From the NCBI GenBank assembly GCA_024628785.1, contig CP102405.1, positions 434,001 through 498,000 on the forward strand: a DNA stretch of 64,000 bases. The letters run 5' to 3'. Numbering within the stretch: position 1 is the first letter of the stretch; every line of letters begins with the position of its first letter. A program made the translations under genes and the position numbers. Source of the stretch: Fusobacteria bacterium ZRK30. GTDB taxonomy: Bacteria > Fusobacteriota > Fusobacteriia > Fusobacteriales > Fusobacteriaceae. This document shows, piece after piece, positions 40,574 to 49,540 of this stretch. The notes beneath the pieces were generated by a model. The model was not told where the DNA came from. It made no database searches and was given only the letters and a program-made list of their open reading frames with translations.

Positions 40574-41434
40574 TTATTTTTTTATATAATCTTTCTTTAA
40601 TTCCTCTACCCAGGCTCTATATTCTTCAGCTCTTTTCTTATTTAACAGTTCCTTCTCTAAAGATGGTTTTACATCTTCAAAACTTAGGTATCCAGCTTCT
40701 TTTTTATCTTCAACATATATTATATGATAACCAAATTGTGTTTTAACAACAGTTCCATATATTTTTTCCGGCACTCCTGTGAAGGCTGCATCAGCAAATT
40801 CTTTTACCATTGAAGTTTTGTCAAACCATCCAAGTTCCCCGCCATTTTCAGATGTAGGTCCCTCAGAGTATTTTTTTGCCATCTCATTAAAGTTTGCTGG
40901 TGTAACTTCTGTTAATATTTTTTCAGCTCTTTTTTTAGCATCCTTTTTTTGAGCTTCAGTCATATCATCGCTTACATTTATTAATATATGAGCTGCTTTT
41001 ATTTGTTCTGGTGTCTTAAAGTTTTCCTTGCTTTTTTCATATTCAGCCTTTAATTCTGAATCTGTTAACTTTACACCCTCTACTATTTTCTTGTTAACCA
41101 CGTGACTGATTAATAGATCTTCTCTAATTCCTTCTAAATCTTTTTTATAAGATTCTGTGTCTTCAATTCCTGTTTTTACAGCTTCCTGTTTTAACATCTT
41201 TCTTACGCTTATCTCCTCTATCAGAGCTGCTCTACCCTTTTCAGATTTAGAGTACTCCTTATATTGAGCCGGCAGGGTATCTATTTTTTCCTGTAATTCT
41301 GCTTCAGTTAAATTTTCATTCCCGATAACCATAATTACATTAGATTCATCCTTAGTTTTTACCCCTCCCTCTTTTTTATTACAAGCCGTCAATGCCAATG
41401 AGGCTATGATCAATATTATTGCCATTTTTTTCAT
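40574..41434 (-). CDS. prsA: PrsA/SurA-like peptidylprolyl isomerase lipoprotein
   Basis: A 286-residue lipoprotein foldase. It has a signal sequence with lipobox LTAC (Cys about residue 18), a SurA_N-like helical region (about 40-135) and a parvulin domain (about 140-235; AAHILINVSDD, SEGPTSENGGELGWFDK, TQFGYHIIYV). It should assist folding of exported proteins. ATG at 41434 has AAAGGAGG upstream. It lies between mfd and mazG in the same transcription direction. Confidence 0.9.
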   Translation of the reverse strand: MKKMAIILIIASLALTACNKKEGGVKTKDESNVIMVIGNENLTEAELQEKIDTLPAQYKEYSKSEKGRAALIEEISVRKMLKQEAVKTGIEDTESYKKDLEGIREDLLISHVVNKKIVEGVKLTDSELKAEYEKSKENFKTPEQIKAAHILINVSDDMTEAQKKDAKKRAEKILTEVTPANFNEMAKKYSEGPTSENGGELGWFDKTSMVKEFADAAFTGVPEKIYGTVVKTQFGYHIIYVEDKKEAGYLSFEDVKPSLEKELLNKKRAEEYRAWVEELKKDYIKK

Positions 41435-41447
41435 TTTTTTCCTCCTT

Positions 41448-44408
41448 TTATTTATAATCTTCAAAGAATTCTTTTATACTATCTATCTCAATAGCTCCCT
41501 CTTTTTGGAGGTATCTTATCTTTTTAGACAGGATTAATTCTTGGATTTTTTCAATATTTATTTTGTTCTCTATAAATTTTATCCTGTATGATCCACCCTC
41601 TAATTTTATACTTTGAATATGATTTTTCTGAGCTATAATCTTTATAGTTAGATATTCAAACAGGTCTTCTACAACTTTTGGTAATCGCCCAAATCTGTCT
41701 TTTATTTCACATTTCATCTCCTCTAATTCAGAGATTGTATCTATAGTAACTAATCTTCTATATACCACTATTTTTTCTACTTCCTCTATATATTCACTAG
41801 GTATATATCCGTGAATCCCTATCTCTAGGTCGATATCCTCTATTATAGGTTCTTTTCCCTTTATCTTTTTTATCTCTTCATCCAGCATCTTAAGATACAT
41901 ATCATAACCAAACATTTTTAATGCTCCGTGTTGTTTTTCACCTAAAATTTCCCCGGCTCCCCTTATCTTCATGTCTTCCAAAGATAACTGAAACCCTGCT
42001 CCCAGATCTTTTATCTCTTTTATTGATTCTCTTTTTTGTTTTCCTTTTTCCGTTCCGCCCTTTAAAGAATCTACCAGGAGATAACAATAAGCTCGCTTGC
42101 TGCTTCTTCCTACCCTTCCACGGAGCTGATACACCTGGGATAATCCTAATTTATCAAAATTTTCTATGAGGATAGTGTTGGCATTTTCTATATCTATACC
42201 ATTTTCTATAATTGTCGTTGTAAGAAGTACATCTATCTCCCCGTTTTCAAAAGAATTTATCTTATACTTTATCTCATTTGAAGGCATCTGACCATGGATA
42301 TAATCTATTACAACATATTCGGGAATTATCTCTTTTAACTCCTTTAACTTAACTTTCATGCCCTTAACTGAATTATATAGGTAAAAAACCTGCCCCTCTC
42401 TGGCAACCTCTTTCATTATGGCATTTTTTATATCACCTTTATTTTTTTCTATAATATAAGTTTCTACTGGTATTCTATTGGTTGGAGGAGTCTGAATTAT
42501 AGATATATCCCTTATTCCCAAAAGAGCTAAATTTAATGTTCTAGGAATTGGGGTTGCTGTTAATGTCAACATATCCACATTGATCCTCATGGTTTTTAGA
42601 TGTTCCTTTGCCTTTACTCCAAATTTTTGCTCCTCATCTATTATAACTAACCCCAGATCTTTAAACTTTATATCTTTAGACAACAATCTATGGGTTCCTA
42701 TAATAAGGTCTATAACACCATCTTTTATTTTTTTTACTACCTCGGTTTGTTCTTTGGGAGTTTTCAATCTTGACAGCAGTTCCAATTCCAATGGGAAGTT
42801 TTGAAACCTTTCCTTAAATCTTTCAAAATGCTGGGTAGCCAAAACTGTAGTAGGAGCTAATATTACAACTTGCTTTCCATCCATAAGAGCTTTAAATGCC
42901 GCTCTCATAGCTACCTCTGTTTTTCCATATCCAACATCCCCACAGACTATCCTGTCCATGACAGATGGCGATTCCATATCCTCTTTTACATCTAATATAG
43001 CCTTTAGCTGATCCTTGGTCTCATTATATGGAAACCCTTCCTCAAATTCCTCCTGCCAAATAGTATCCTTGGTAAATGAATAACCTACGTTCATAGCTCT
43101 TTTAGCCTGTATTTCCAGAAGTTCTATTGCAAATTTTTCTATCTCTTTTTTTATTTTTTCCTGCCGTTTTCTAAACCCTCTTCTACCTAGTCTAAATATG
43201 TCAGGAACTACCCCTGGTTCAGATATATAACGCTCTATTTTATTTAGACTAGCTATAGGTACAAAAAGTTTATCTTCGTCTGCATATTTTATCTTTAAAT
43301 AGTCTGCACCATTTATATCTTCTACTCCCAAATAAATTCCTACACCATAAGTTTCATGAATTATATAATCATTTGGTAGTATCTGATCTATTTTTTTAAA
43401 TCTTATTCCATCTGCTCTTTTCTCACTTCTCTTTACCCTGATCCCCTTTAATTCCCTGTCTGTCAGGATAAGATCATCTTTATATTTAAATCCCTCATAG
43501 TGGGGATTTCTATGGATTTGTATAGATGTTCCGTCAAATATTTCAGTATATCTTCTTTTTTCCTCTGTCAAAATCGTTATATTTTTTTTTCGAGATAATT
43601 TTTTTATATAATCATAATTTTTATAATTTTCTATCTCCTCATCTTTAAACCGCTGTAGCTCTATCTTTTCCGATATCTTCTTTATCTTAGAATATTCCAG
43701 CCGGATCTCTTGCTCATCCTGTCTTTTATCTAAAATATATTCCTCTACCTTATAATTCAATATTTCTTCATTCTCTAAATAGACTTTTCTTTTGTCGTTC
43801 TTCAACCTATCCAGCAGATCTAAAAAAGTATAATTTTCATCTTTATTTTTGTTTATATACATTTGAATTTTATTTATTTTCTCCAGTGATCTCTGGGTTT
43901 CTGCATTGAATACACGTATTTCCTCTAAAAGATCATCGAAAAATTCCAAACGAATAGGGTGCTTTCCATCAAAAGCAAATATATCTAAGATATCTCCTCT
44001 AAGGCTGTATTCGCCTCTTTTTTCAACCAGATAATTTTTTTTAAATCCACTTTTTTCCAATTTTTCTATTATATTTTTTAATTTATATTCTTTTCCCACA
44101 CAAAATTCTAACAGTTCAGAATTTATAAAATATTTTTTAAAGATACTCTCAATAGATATCAATATCTTTGAATTACCTAACTTTAATTTTTCCAACAACT
44201 CAAAGGTTATACAGTCGAATTCCTCCTCTGTATAATTATAATTTTCTATCTTTAAAACATCTATATCTTCCTTTAGTGTGAAATAGTAGTCGATTATATT
44301 TTTATTAGAAGAGGATATATATATTACCTGATCCTTTTCAGATTCCAAAAAATAGGGAACTCCTCCCCTATATAGTTTCCCATTATTTATTGTTGATTTA
44401 AACTTCAT
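41448..44408 (-). CDS. mfd: Transcription-repair coupling factor Mfd
   Basis: A 986-residue ATP-driven translocase that removes stalled RNA polymerase and recruits UvrA. Visible are the N-terminal UvrB-like module (LRGDILDIFAFDGKHPIRLEFFDD), the RNAP-interacting CarD-like domain (DYIIHETYGVGIYLGVE), Walker A GDVGYGKTEVA, DEEQ, LTATPIPRTL, and motif VI QLRGRVGRS. I place the start at 44408 with AAAGGGG upstream. An earlier ATG at 44444 would begin with residues encoded by an iteron. A second iteron lies inside the gene (43841-43862). Confidence 0.95.
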   Translation of the reverse strand: MKFKSTINNGKLYRGGVPYFLESEKDQVIYISSSNKNIIDYYFTLKEDIDVLKIENYNYTEEEFDCITFELLEKLKLGNSKILISIESIFKKYFINSELLEFCVGKEYKLKNIIEKLEKSGFKKNYLVEKRGEYSLRGDILDIFAFDGKHPIRLEFFDDLLEEIRVFNAETQRSLEKINKIQMYINKNKDENYTFLDLLDRLKNDKRKVYLENEEILNYKVEEYILDKRQDEQEIRLEYSKIKKISEKIELQRFKDEEIENYKNYDYIKKLSRKKNITILTEEKRRYTEIFDGTSIQIHRNPHYEGFKYKDDLILTDRELKGIRVKRSEKRADGIRFKKIDQILPNDYIIHETYGVGIYLGVEDINGADYLKIKYADEDKLFVPIASLNKIERYISEPGVVPDIFRLGRRGFRKRQEKIKKEIEKFAIELLEIQAKRAMNVGYSFTKDTIWQEEFEEGFPYNETKDQLKAILDVKEDMESPSVMDRIVCGDVGYGKTEVAMRAAFKALMDGKQVVILAPTTVLATQHFERFKERFQNFPLELELLSRLKTPKEQTEVVKKIKDGVIDLIIGTHRLLSKDIKFKDLGLVIIDEEQKFGVKAKEHLKTMRINVDMLTLTATPIPRTLNLALLGIRDISIIQTPPTNRIPVETYIIEKNKGDIKNAIMKEVAREGQVFYLYNSVKGMKVKLKELKEIIPEYVVIDYIHGQMPSNEIKYKINSFENGEIDVLLTTTIIENGIDIENANTILIENFDKLGLSQVYQLRGRVGRSSKRAYCYLLVDSLKGGTEKGKQKRESIKEIKDLGAGFQLSLEDMKIRGAGEILGEKQHGALKMFGYDMYLKMLDEEIKKIKGKEPIIEDIDLEIGIHGYIPSEYIEEVEKIVVYRRLVTIDTISELEEMKCEIKDRFGRLPKVVEDLFEYLTIKIIAQKNHIQSIKLEGGSYRIKFIENKINIEKIQELILSKKIRYLQKEGAIEIDSIKEFFEDYK
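43841..43862 (-). repeat. Iteron inside mfd
   Basis: On the minus strand ATGTATATAAA-CAAAAATAAAG, in frame as MYINKNKD within Mfd. It matches all conserved positions despite being coding sequence. Confidence 0.75.
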
Positions 44409-44416
44409 AAATACCC

Positions 44417-44820
44417 CTTTATTTTTGTTAGTATACATTTCCACCTTATATTTTTCAATGGTTCACTCATAGGATGTTTTTTCATCTTTATTTATATATA
44501 AAGAGTTTATCATAGATCTTATATGAAAAATACAATAAACTTTTTTTGGGTTTAATTTTTAGTAAAAAGAAATTTTATAATATTATATCATTTATGTATA
44601 CACTCAATAATAAAAATATTTTACTAAATAAAAAAAGAAAATTTCTAAACTTTATTTTTATCCATATACATTTCTAGATTAAGAAATTCAATATCATTTA
44701 TGTATACTGACAAAAATAAACATATTCCTTTCATTTTTTTTTATATCTCTTTAAAATAATTTATTCATAATCTTCATGAGGAAAAAAATAACCTATATAT
44801 GTATACACTCAATAATAAAG
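44417..44820. repeat. Iteron cluster between mfd and the rep gene
   Basis: This 420-base gap holds five 22-base iterons: 44417-44438 (minus), 44594-44615 (plus), 44650-44671 (minus, one divergent core), 44700-44721 (plus) and 44799-44820 (plus). All fit ATGTATAY, three variable bases, CAAWAATAAAR, except that the third copy has TAA for CAA. The first lies directly before the mfd RBS. The rest of the gap is AT-rich with no gene. TTATCCATA within the 44650 copy is one base from a DnaA box. Confidence 0.85.
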
Positions 44821-44830
44821 TATCAATAAA

Positions 44831-44863
44831 TAAAAAAAGATCACTTCTGCGATCTTTTTTTAT
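44831..44863 (-). terminator. Terminator of the rep gene
   Basis: AAAAGATC and GATCTTTT around ACTTCTGC, with A and T runs. It ends the minus-strand rep gene. Confidence 0.85.
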
Positions 44864-44866
44864 TTA

Positions 44867-46738
44867 TTATTTCCCATCTTTTAAAGCTATCCCTATATAT
44901 TTCTTCAATGTTATAAAATATACTCTTTTGGATACCTTTCTTAAATTATATAAAAATTCTTTTGGTATATCCTCATATTGAGAACATAATTCCAGTGCTT
45001 TTTCTTCTATTATCAATTTTTGAAATTCATCTAAACCATGATAATCCTGCATAATATCATGTTTTGGAAGATCTTCAATAACATCTTTTATATTTGTTAT
45101 CTCCGGATTCTTCAGATGTTTTCTTGCCTTCTTTAGTTGTTTCTTGCTTTTTAAAGGTTTTTCCCTGGTTACCTGATTAAATAATGTTAGATTATTTTTA
45201 TTAGATTTTCTAGCATTTCTATCCATCTTTCTTAAATTTCTCAATATTCCATTGATATATTGAACTAAAGTAGATTTTATCTCTGAGTTAAGACGTTTAT
45301 ATAAAAGGTTTAATATATCAATAGCTACCTCTTCCCCATCTTCCCTTATAATCTTTTTAAATTTATTATCTACCCTCTTATTCCAAGCTCTAGAAACAAA
45401 TATATTTCTTTTACACTTGATTATCTTACTTTGAAGTTCCTCTGAGAAATCTTTTAATCTTTCTTTTACATCTTCAGATAGGTTAATTTCATTAGTTTTA
45501 TTCTTATCAACCTTTCCAGTAACTATCTCAGCATCTATTATCTCATTATCGTCTCTAATTTCTATTTCTTTTATTTTTTCTTTTATTTTTTCCTTAGTTA
45601 TAAGTGATTTTTCTTTCTTAGCTTTCTTGGCAGCATTTACTGCGTCCCATTTACCTTTATATTCAACTTGTTTTTCTTCTCCATTTAAATAACTAGATAT
45701 ATGACAAGTTCCATCTTTATCCTGATTAAATCTATAGTTTATATAATAACTATCCTCTTCGGCAACAAATTCAGAATTAAAATACTCCATATATCCCAAT
45801 TCTTCTAAAAGTAAAAAGGCTTTCTCAATTCTCTTTAAAACCTGCTTTACCCTGCTTAATACATAGACCCTTTTCTCACCAGTTTTATTTACTCTTTCAG
45901 TTTCCTGTTCCATTTTTAACGGAATTATAGCAGCTAAAGTTCTAATATTTATAGAATCCTCCTGCTTAGAATACCTTATTTTACTTATATATTTATAGAT
46001 CCTTGCAGCAATAGGATCCTTTTCCATTATTTCAATCAAAGCTTTAGAATTATATTTTATATATCTTTTGTCTTTAATTTTATTTCTAATATTTTTATTT
46101 AAAGTTACTTTATAATATACCTTTGTTCCAACTTTAAGTTTTTGATAGGTTAACAGTTTAAATTCTTCATCTTCAAATTGATAATTTCCCAGCTTACTAT
46201 GGTTAGATACTTCAAACTGGTATTCAGTACTTTTTAAATTTTTAAGAGCCTGAGCTACCTTGGTATAATAATTTCTATTCATCTTATTTCCTAAAAAATT
46301 AACTATAAAGTCTGAAATTTCAAACTTTATGTACTCATCTGTATCGTTGGTCTCCTTTTTTAATTCATAGAGAGATATCAGATATGTATAAATTTTCTCT
46401 TCAAAAATAGATGGCTGATAGATCTTGTCTTCTGAATTTTTTGCAACTAATGTACAATACATTGTTACTCCTAAATCTTCAAAAGAGTATTTAAAGTTTA
46501 TTTTTTTATTTTGTTTTTGAGGAGTAAAAAATGGAAAAACTATCATTTCTATTGGTATATTAATTATATTTTCTTTTAAATCTAAAAAATTTCCAGTTTC
46601 TTTAATAACAACTTCTCGAACTTCTATCTCAGGAAGTTCACTCATTTTTATATCAACTTTAGTCAGGTCAGTCAACAATGATCCAGTTTTATTTAAATTA
46701 AATTTATCTATTAAACCTGCATTTGCTTCCTTTGACAT
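44867..46738 (-). CDS. Plasmid-type replication initiator (Rep-like) protein
   Basis: A 623-residue protein that I recognise as Rep-like by its tandem winged-helix layout, not by a named family signature. Residues 60-360 contain FEEKIYTYLISLYELKKE, NYYTKVAQALKNLKSTEYQF and IEIMEKDPIAARIYKYISKI with ISKIRYSKQEDSINIRTLAAIIP, as in initiators that bind iterons. A Lys/Glu-rich linker (about 365-425) leads to a C-terminal helical region (430-623) of unknown role. It is divergent from rpmH, where dnaA normally sits, and is flanked by iteron clusters. GGAGGAG precedes the ATG. DnaA-type AAA+ motifs are absent. Function as chromosomal initiator is inference. Confidence 0.75.
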   Translation of the reverse strand: MSKEANAGLIDKFNLNKTGSLLTDLTKVDIKMSELPEIEVREVVIKETGNFLDLKENIINIPIEMIVFPFFTPQKQNKKINFKYSFEDLGVTMYCTLVAKNSEDKIYQPSIFEEKIYTYLISLYELKKETNDTDEYIKFEISDFIVNFLGNKMNRNYYTKVAQALKNLKSTEYQFEVSNHSKLGNYQFEDEEFKLLTYQKLKVGTKVYYKVTLNKNIRNKIKDKRYIKYNSKALIEIMEKDPIAARIYKYISKIRYSKQEDSINIRTLAAIIPLKMEQETERVNKTGEKRVYVLSRVKQVLKRIEKAFLLLEELGYMEYFNSEFVAEEDSYYINYRFNQDKDGTCHISSYLNGEEKQVEYKGKWDAVNAAKKAKKEKSLITKEKIKEKIKEIEIRDDNEIIDAEIVTGKVDKNKTNEINLSEDVKERLKDFSEELQSKIIKCKRNIFVSRAWNKRVDNKFKKIIREDGEEVAIDILNLLYKRLNSEIKSTLVQYINGILRNLRKMDRNARKSNKNNLTLFNQVTREKPLKSKKQLKKARKHLKNPEITNIKDVIEDLPKHDIMQDYHGLDEFQKLIIEEKALELCSQYEDIPKEFLYNLRKVSKRVYFITLKKYIGIALKDGK

Positions 46739-47045
46739 AACTCCTCCATTAATTTTTGTCCATTCACAATAATAATCCCAGTGTCATTCATAGTATCATC
46801 AAAATTAAATAAATTCAATCTTTATTTTTGAAAGTATACATATAATCGGTTATATTTTTTAGGAATATAACTCATTTTACTTAACTTTTTTTATTTAATA
46901 TAATCATCATAAAAAATCACTTTATTAAACTTTTAAAAAATAATAATAAATTATGTATACGAACATTAATAATATATATATACTAATAAATCCTAATTAT
47001 CTTAGGGTTATAAAAAATAAGTATTGAAAAACCTAGTTTTAAACT

Positions 47046-47275
47046 ATGTCCATACACAATAATAATTACATTATATTGAATTTATTGTATTTATTGACCC
47101 TTAAACCATCTCTGATATCTAAACCCTTAAAAACTAAGGTATTCTCATTATGTATATCTACAATAATAATACATCTATCTCTAAAACAACGTATTTATTG
47201 AGGTCATTTTATATCTAAAAATAATAACCCTTTAAAATAAAGGCTTTCATTAAGTGTATATCTACAATAATAATA
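47046..47275 (+). repeat. Three helically phased iterons in ~104-bp direct repeats
   Basis: The CAATAATAAT cores begin at 47057, 47161 and 47265, an exact 104-base period (close to ten helical turns). The 5' halves are ATGTCCATACA, ATGTATATCTA and GTGTATATCTA. Sequence between the second and third copies is also similar (TATTTATTGA, ATATCTAAA, AACCCTT, AAGG..TTTC.CATTA), so the unit was duplicated as a block. Confidence 0.85.
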
Positions 47276-47414
47276 AATATTTACTTTTTTCTTTTCTAGC
47301 CCTTATAAAATATAGATTTTCTTTATAACAAATATTGGCTTTACTTTTACTACATCTTACAAAAAACAAATACTCTTTTTGGTTACTTTTATAAAAAACT
47401 TATTTAAAATTATC

Positions 47415-47443
47415 TTGACAAAATATAACTTATATATTAGAAT
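47415..47443 (+). promoter_or_regulatory. rpmH promoter
   Basis: TTGACA (47415-47420), 17 bases, TAGAAT (47438-47443), 50 bases before the rpmH ATG, at the right end of the origin gap. Confidence 0.75.
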
Positions 47444-47493
47444 AATAAACTGAAATGACAATTTTTTTAACGTAACAGGAGGTGTAATCAAAA

Positions 47494-47634
47494 ATGGCAA
47501 GCAAGAGAACTTTTCAACCAAATAAAAGAAAAAGAAAAAAAGAACACGGGTTCAGAAAAAGAATGGCAACTAAAGCAGGAAGATCTGTTTTAAAGAGAAG
47601 AAGAGCTAAAGGTAGAACGAAATTATCAGCATAA
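47494..47634 (+). CDS. rpmH: 50S ribosomal protein L34
   Basis: A 46-residue basic protein, too short for most ORF cut-offs. It begins [20 protein letters not shown] and ends [10 protein letters not shown], the classic L34 pattern. The RBS is CAGGAGGTG. It is the first gene rightward from the origin, as in most bacteria. A terminator separates it from rnpA, so downstream genes need read-through. Confidence 0.97.
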   Translation: MASKRTFQPNKRKRKKEHGFRKRMATKAGRSVLKRRRAKGRTKLSA

Positions 47635-47665
47635 AACCCGGTGTTCATATCACCGGGTTTTTAAA
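47633..47665 (+). terminator. rpmH terminator
   Basis: AAAACCCGGTG and CACCGGGTTTTT form a strong stem with a T run, immediately after the rpmH stop. Confidence 0.88.
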
Positions 47666-47684
47666 AATATTTTAAGGAGATTTT

Positions 47685-48023
47685 ATGTTGAAGTTAAAAA
47701 CAAAATCTGAATTCTTAAAAGTATATAACCAAGGAGAAAAACACTTTGGTTATTTTCAGTTGATCTATTTTAAAAAAAATAATTTACAAGAAAATAGATT
47801 AGGAGTAGTAGCTAGTAAAAAAACTGGCAATGCTGTTTGTCGGAATAAGTTAAAAAGACTTTTTAGAGAAAATTTTAGAAAACAAGATAAAAATTTAAAA
47901 CAAGGATATGATATAATTTTTATAGCTAAGAAAAATGCAGGAGAACAATTTAAGACTCTGAGTTTATCCATGATCGAAAAGGATAGTATAAAAATATTTA
48001 AAAGAGCCAAAATATTTCTATGA
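47685..48023 (+). CDS. rnpA: Ribonuclease P protein component
   Basis: A 112-residue basic protein that assists the RNase P RNA in 5' tRNA processing. The signature [21 protein letters not shown] is present. The length fits the family. It overlaps the next gene, yidD, by four bases (ATGA). Confidence 0.95.
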   Translation: MLKLKTKSEFLKVYNQGEKHFGYFQLIYFKKNNLQENRLGVVASKKTGNAVCRNKLKRLFRENFRKQDKNLKQGYDIIFIAKKNAGEQFKTLSLSMIEKDSIKIFKRAKIFL

Positions 48024-48229
48024 AATATCTTTTAATATTTTTTGTAAAATTATATCAGTGGTTTATTTCACCAGTCTTAAAAAAAAATTGTAGATTTCAA
48101 CCTACTTGTTCTACTTATATGATTCTAGCAATAAAAAAGTATGGAAGTATTAAAGGTGTGTATCTAGGTCTTAAAAGATTATCAAAATGTCATCCTTTTT
48201 ATAAGGGTGGTTACGACCCAGTACCTTAA
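48020..48229 (+). CDS. yidD: Membrane protein insertion efficiency factor YidD
   Basis: A 69-residue protein with an amphipathic N-terminus and the family core [17 protein letters not shown]...[14 protein letters not shown]. It sits between rnpA and yidC as in most bacteria and is translationally coupled to rnpA. Confidence 0.95.
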   Translation: MKYLLIFFVKLYQWFISPVLKKNCRFQPTCSTYMILAIKKYGSIKGVYLGLKRLSKCHPFYKGGYDPVP

Positions 48230-48248
48230 ATTATGAGGAGGAACAAAG

Positions 48249-48899
48249 TTGATCGGAGCTGTATACGGAGCACTTCAAGGCGTTTTAGAAAGTGCGATAG
48301 AAATGATGTATAATATTTTTGGGAATTATGGATTAGCTATAATTGGTATAACTATTTTAATAAAATTAGTATTACTACCACTTACGTTAAAACAAGATAA
48401 ATCTATGGGTGCTATGAAAAAATTGCAACCAGAATTAGAAGCACTTAAAGAGAAATACAAAAACGATCCGCAAACATTAAATCAGAAAACAATTGAACTA
48501 TATAAAATACATAAGGTGAACCCTGCAAGTGGTTGTTTACCTATATTATTACAAATGCCAATATTATTTGCACTTTTTGGAGTTTTAAGAAAAACAGGAG
48601 CAGATGGAGGAGTTATAGCAGATGGAGCTAAATTTCTTTGGTTAACATTATCTCAACCAGATCCACTTTATTTATTACCATTATTAAATGGTGCTGTATC
48701 TTATTTCCAACAGAAATTAATGAGTGCAAGTCAAGGATCTGCTAACCCGCAAATGAAAATGATGACTTACATGTTTCCTGTAATGATGATATTTATCTCA
48801 TACAAGATGCCAGCAGGATTACAATTGTACTGGTTTGTATCTAGTTTGGCTTCAGTAGCACAACAATATTATATAATGAGTAGAAGGGATGAGGCGTAA
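48249..48899 (+). CDS. yidC: Membrane protein insertase YidC (short form)
   Basis: A 216-residue insertase with five membrane segments: about 24-44, 96-116 and three more to the end (YGLAIIGITILIKLVLLPL, GCLPILLQMPILFALFGVL, YLLPLLNGAVSYFQQKL, MFPVMMIFISYKMPAGLQLYW). The substrate-groove Arg is absent at its usual position but Lys residues lie nearby. It lacks the large periplasmic domain found in proteobacterial YidC, so it is the Gram-positive-like form although the cell is a diderm. It starts with TTG after TGAGGAGG, a strong RBS. Confidence 0.9.
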   Translation: MIGAVYGALQGVLESAIEMMYNIFGNYGLAIIGITILIKLVLLPLTLKQDKSMGAMKKLQPELEALKEKYKNDPQTLNQKTIELYKIHKVNPASGCLPILLQMPILFALFGVLRKTGADGGVIADGAKFLWLTLSQPDPLYLLPLLNGAVSYFQQKLMSASQGSANPQMKMMTYMFPVMMIFISYKMPAGLQLYWFVSSLASVAQQYYIMSRRDEA

Positions 48900-48900
48900 A

Positions 48901-49536
48901 ATGAACTTAACTTATCAAATTAAAGCTAAATCAAAAGACGAAGCTATAATCAAAGCTGTAAAAGACCATAATATTGATAAGAATAAAATCGTAGAAGTTA
49001 TTGAAATATCAAAAGCAACTTCATTTTTTGGTTTTTTTAAAAAAGATGGAGAATACGAGATTCAAATGGAAAAAACAGTTGAGATAGTAGAGACTAAAAT
49101 AGAAGATATAGTAGTAGAAAGAGCCAATGAATTATTAAATAATATGGGACTAGTTTTAGATGTAGATATTCTAGAAGCTAGAGACCATTATGTTTTAATC
49201 AATCTATCTGGTGAAGACAATGGAATAATCATAGGAAAAAAAGGTAAAACTTTAAATAGTTTTGAATACCTTTTAAATTCTTTATGCAAAAGTGTAAAAG
49301 TAGAAGTGGATGTAGAAGGATTTAAAGCTAAAAGAGCAGAAACTCTTAGAGATTTAGCTAGAAAAATGGCTGAAAAAGCATTAAATACTGATAAAATAGT
49401 AAAGTTAAATCCAATGCCACCAAGAGAAAGAAAGATAATTCATGAGATAGTGAACAAATATAAGGAGCTTGATACTTTCAGTGAAGGAAGAGATCCTAAG
49501 AGATATATTGTAATTAAAAGAAAAAGAATGGGGTAA
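48901..49536 (+). CDS. jag: Jag/KhpB RNA-binding protein
   Basis: A 211-residue protein with an N-terminal Jag domain (residues 1-50; [14 protein letters not shown]), a KH domain (about 75-145; [19 protein letters not shown]) and a C-terminal R3H domain (about 150-210; [13 protein letters not shown]). It binds RNA and influences cell division and wall synthesis with KhpA. The start at 48901 fits the family. A start at 48889 overlapping yidC would add four residues. Confidence 0.93.
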   Translation: MNLTYQIKAKSKDEAIIKAVKDHNIDKNKIVEVIEISKATSFFGFFKKDGEYEIQMEKTVEIVETKIEDIVVERANELLNNMGLVLDVDILEARDHYVLINLSGEDNGIIIGKKGKTLNSFEYLLNSLCKSVKVEVDVEGFKAKRAETLRDLARKMAEKALNTDKIVKLNPMPPRERKIIHEIVNKYKELDTFSEGRDPKRYIVIKRKRMG

Positions 49537-49540
49537 AACT

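Larger units (their letters stand above)
46739..47493. other. oriC: Candidate chromosomal origin (oriC) with iterons
   Basis: This 755-base, very AT-rich gap between rep and rpmH has no gene. It contains iterons at 46756-46777 (degenerate), 46820-46841 (minus), 46953-46974, 47046-47067, 47150-47171 and 47254-47275 (plus). The last three lie exactly 104 bases apart, each within a longer imperfect repeat that also has GTATTTATTGA and AAACCCTTAAA-type blocks. No perfect TTATCCACA DnaA box is visible here. Gene direction changes across this gap. The AT-rich 47276-47410 may be the unwinding element. Confidence 0.75.

Noticed and set aside
44650-44671. DnaA box (TTATCCATA) near the rep gene
   Set aside because: Single imperfect match inside an iteron in an AT-rich region. 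One site does not make a DnaA-dependent origin.
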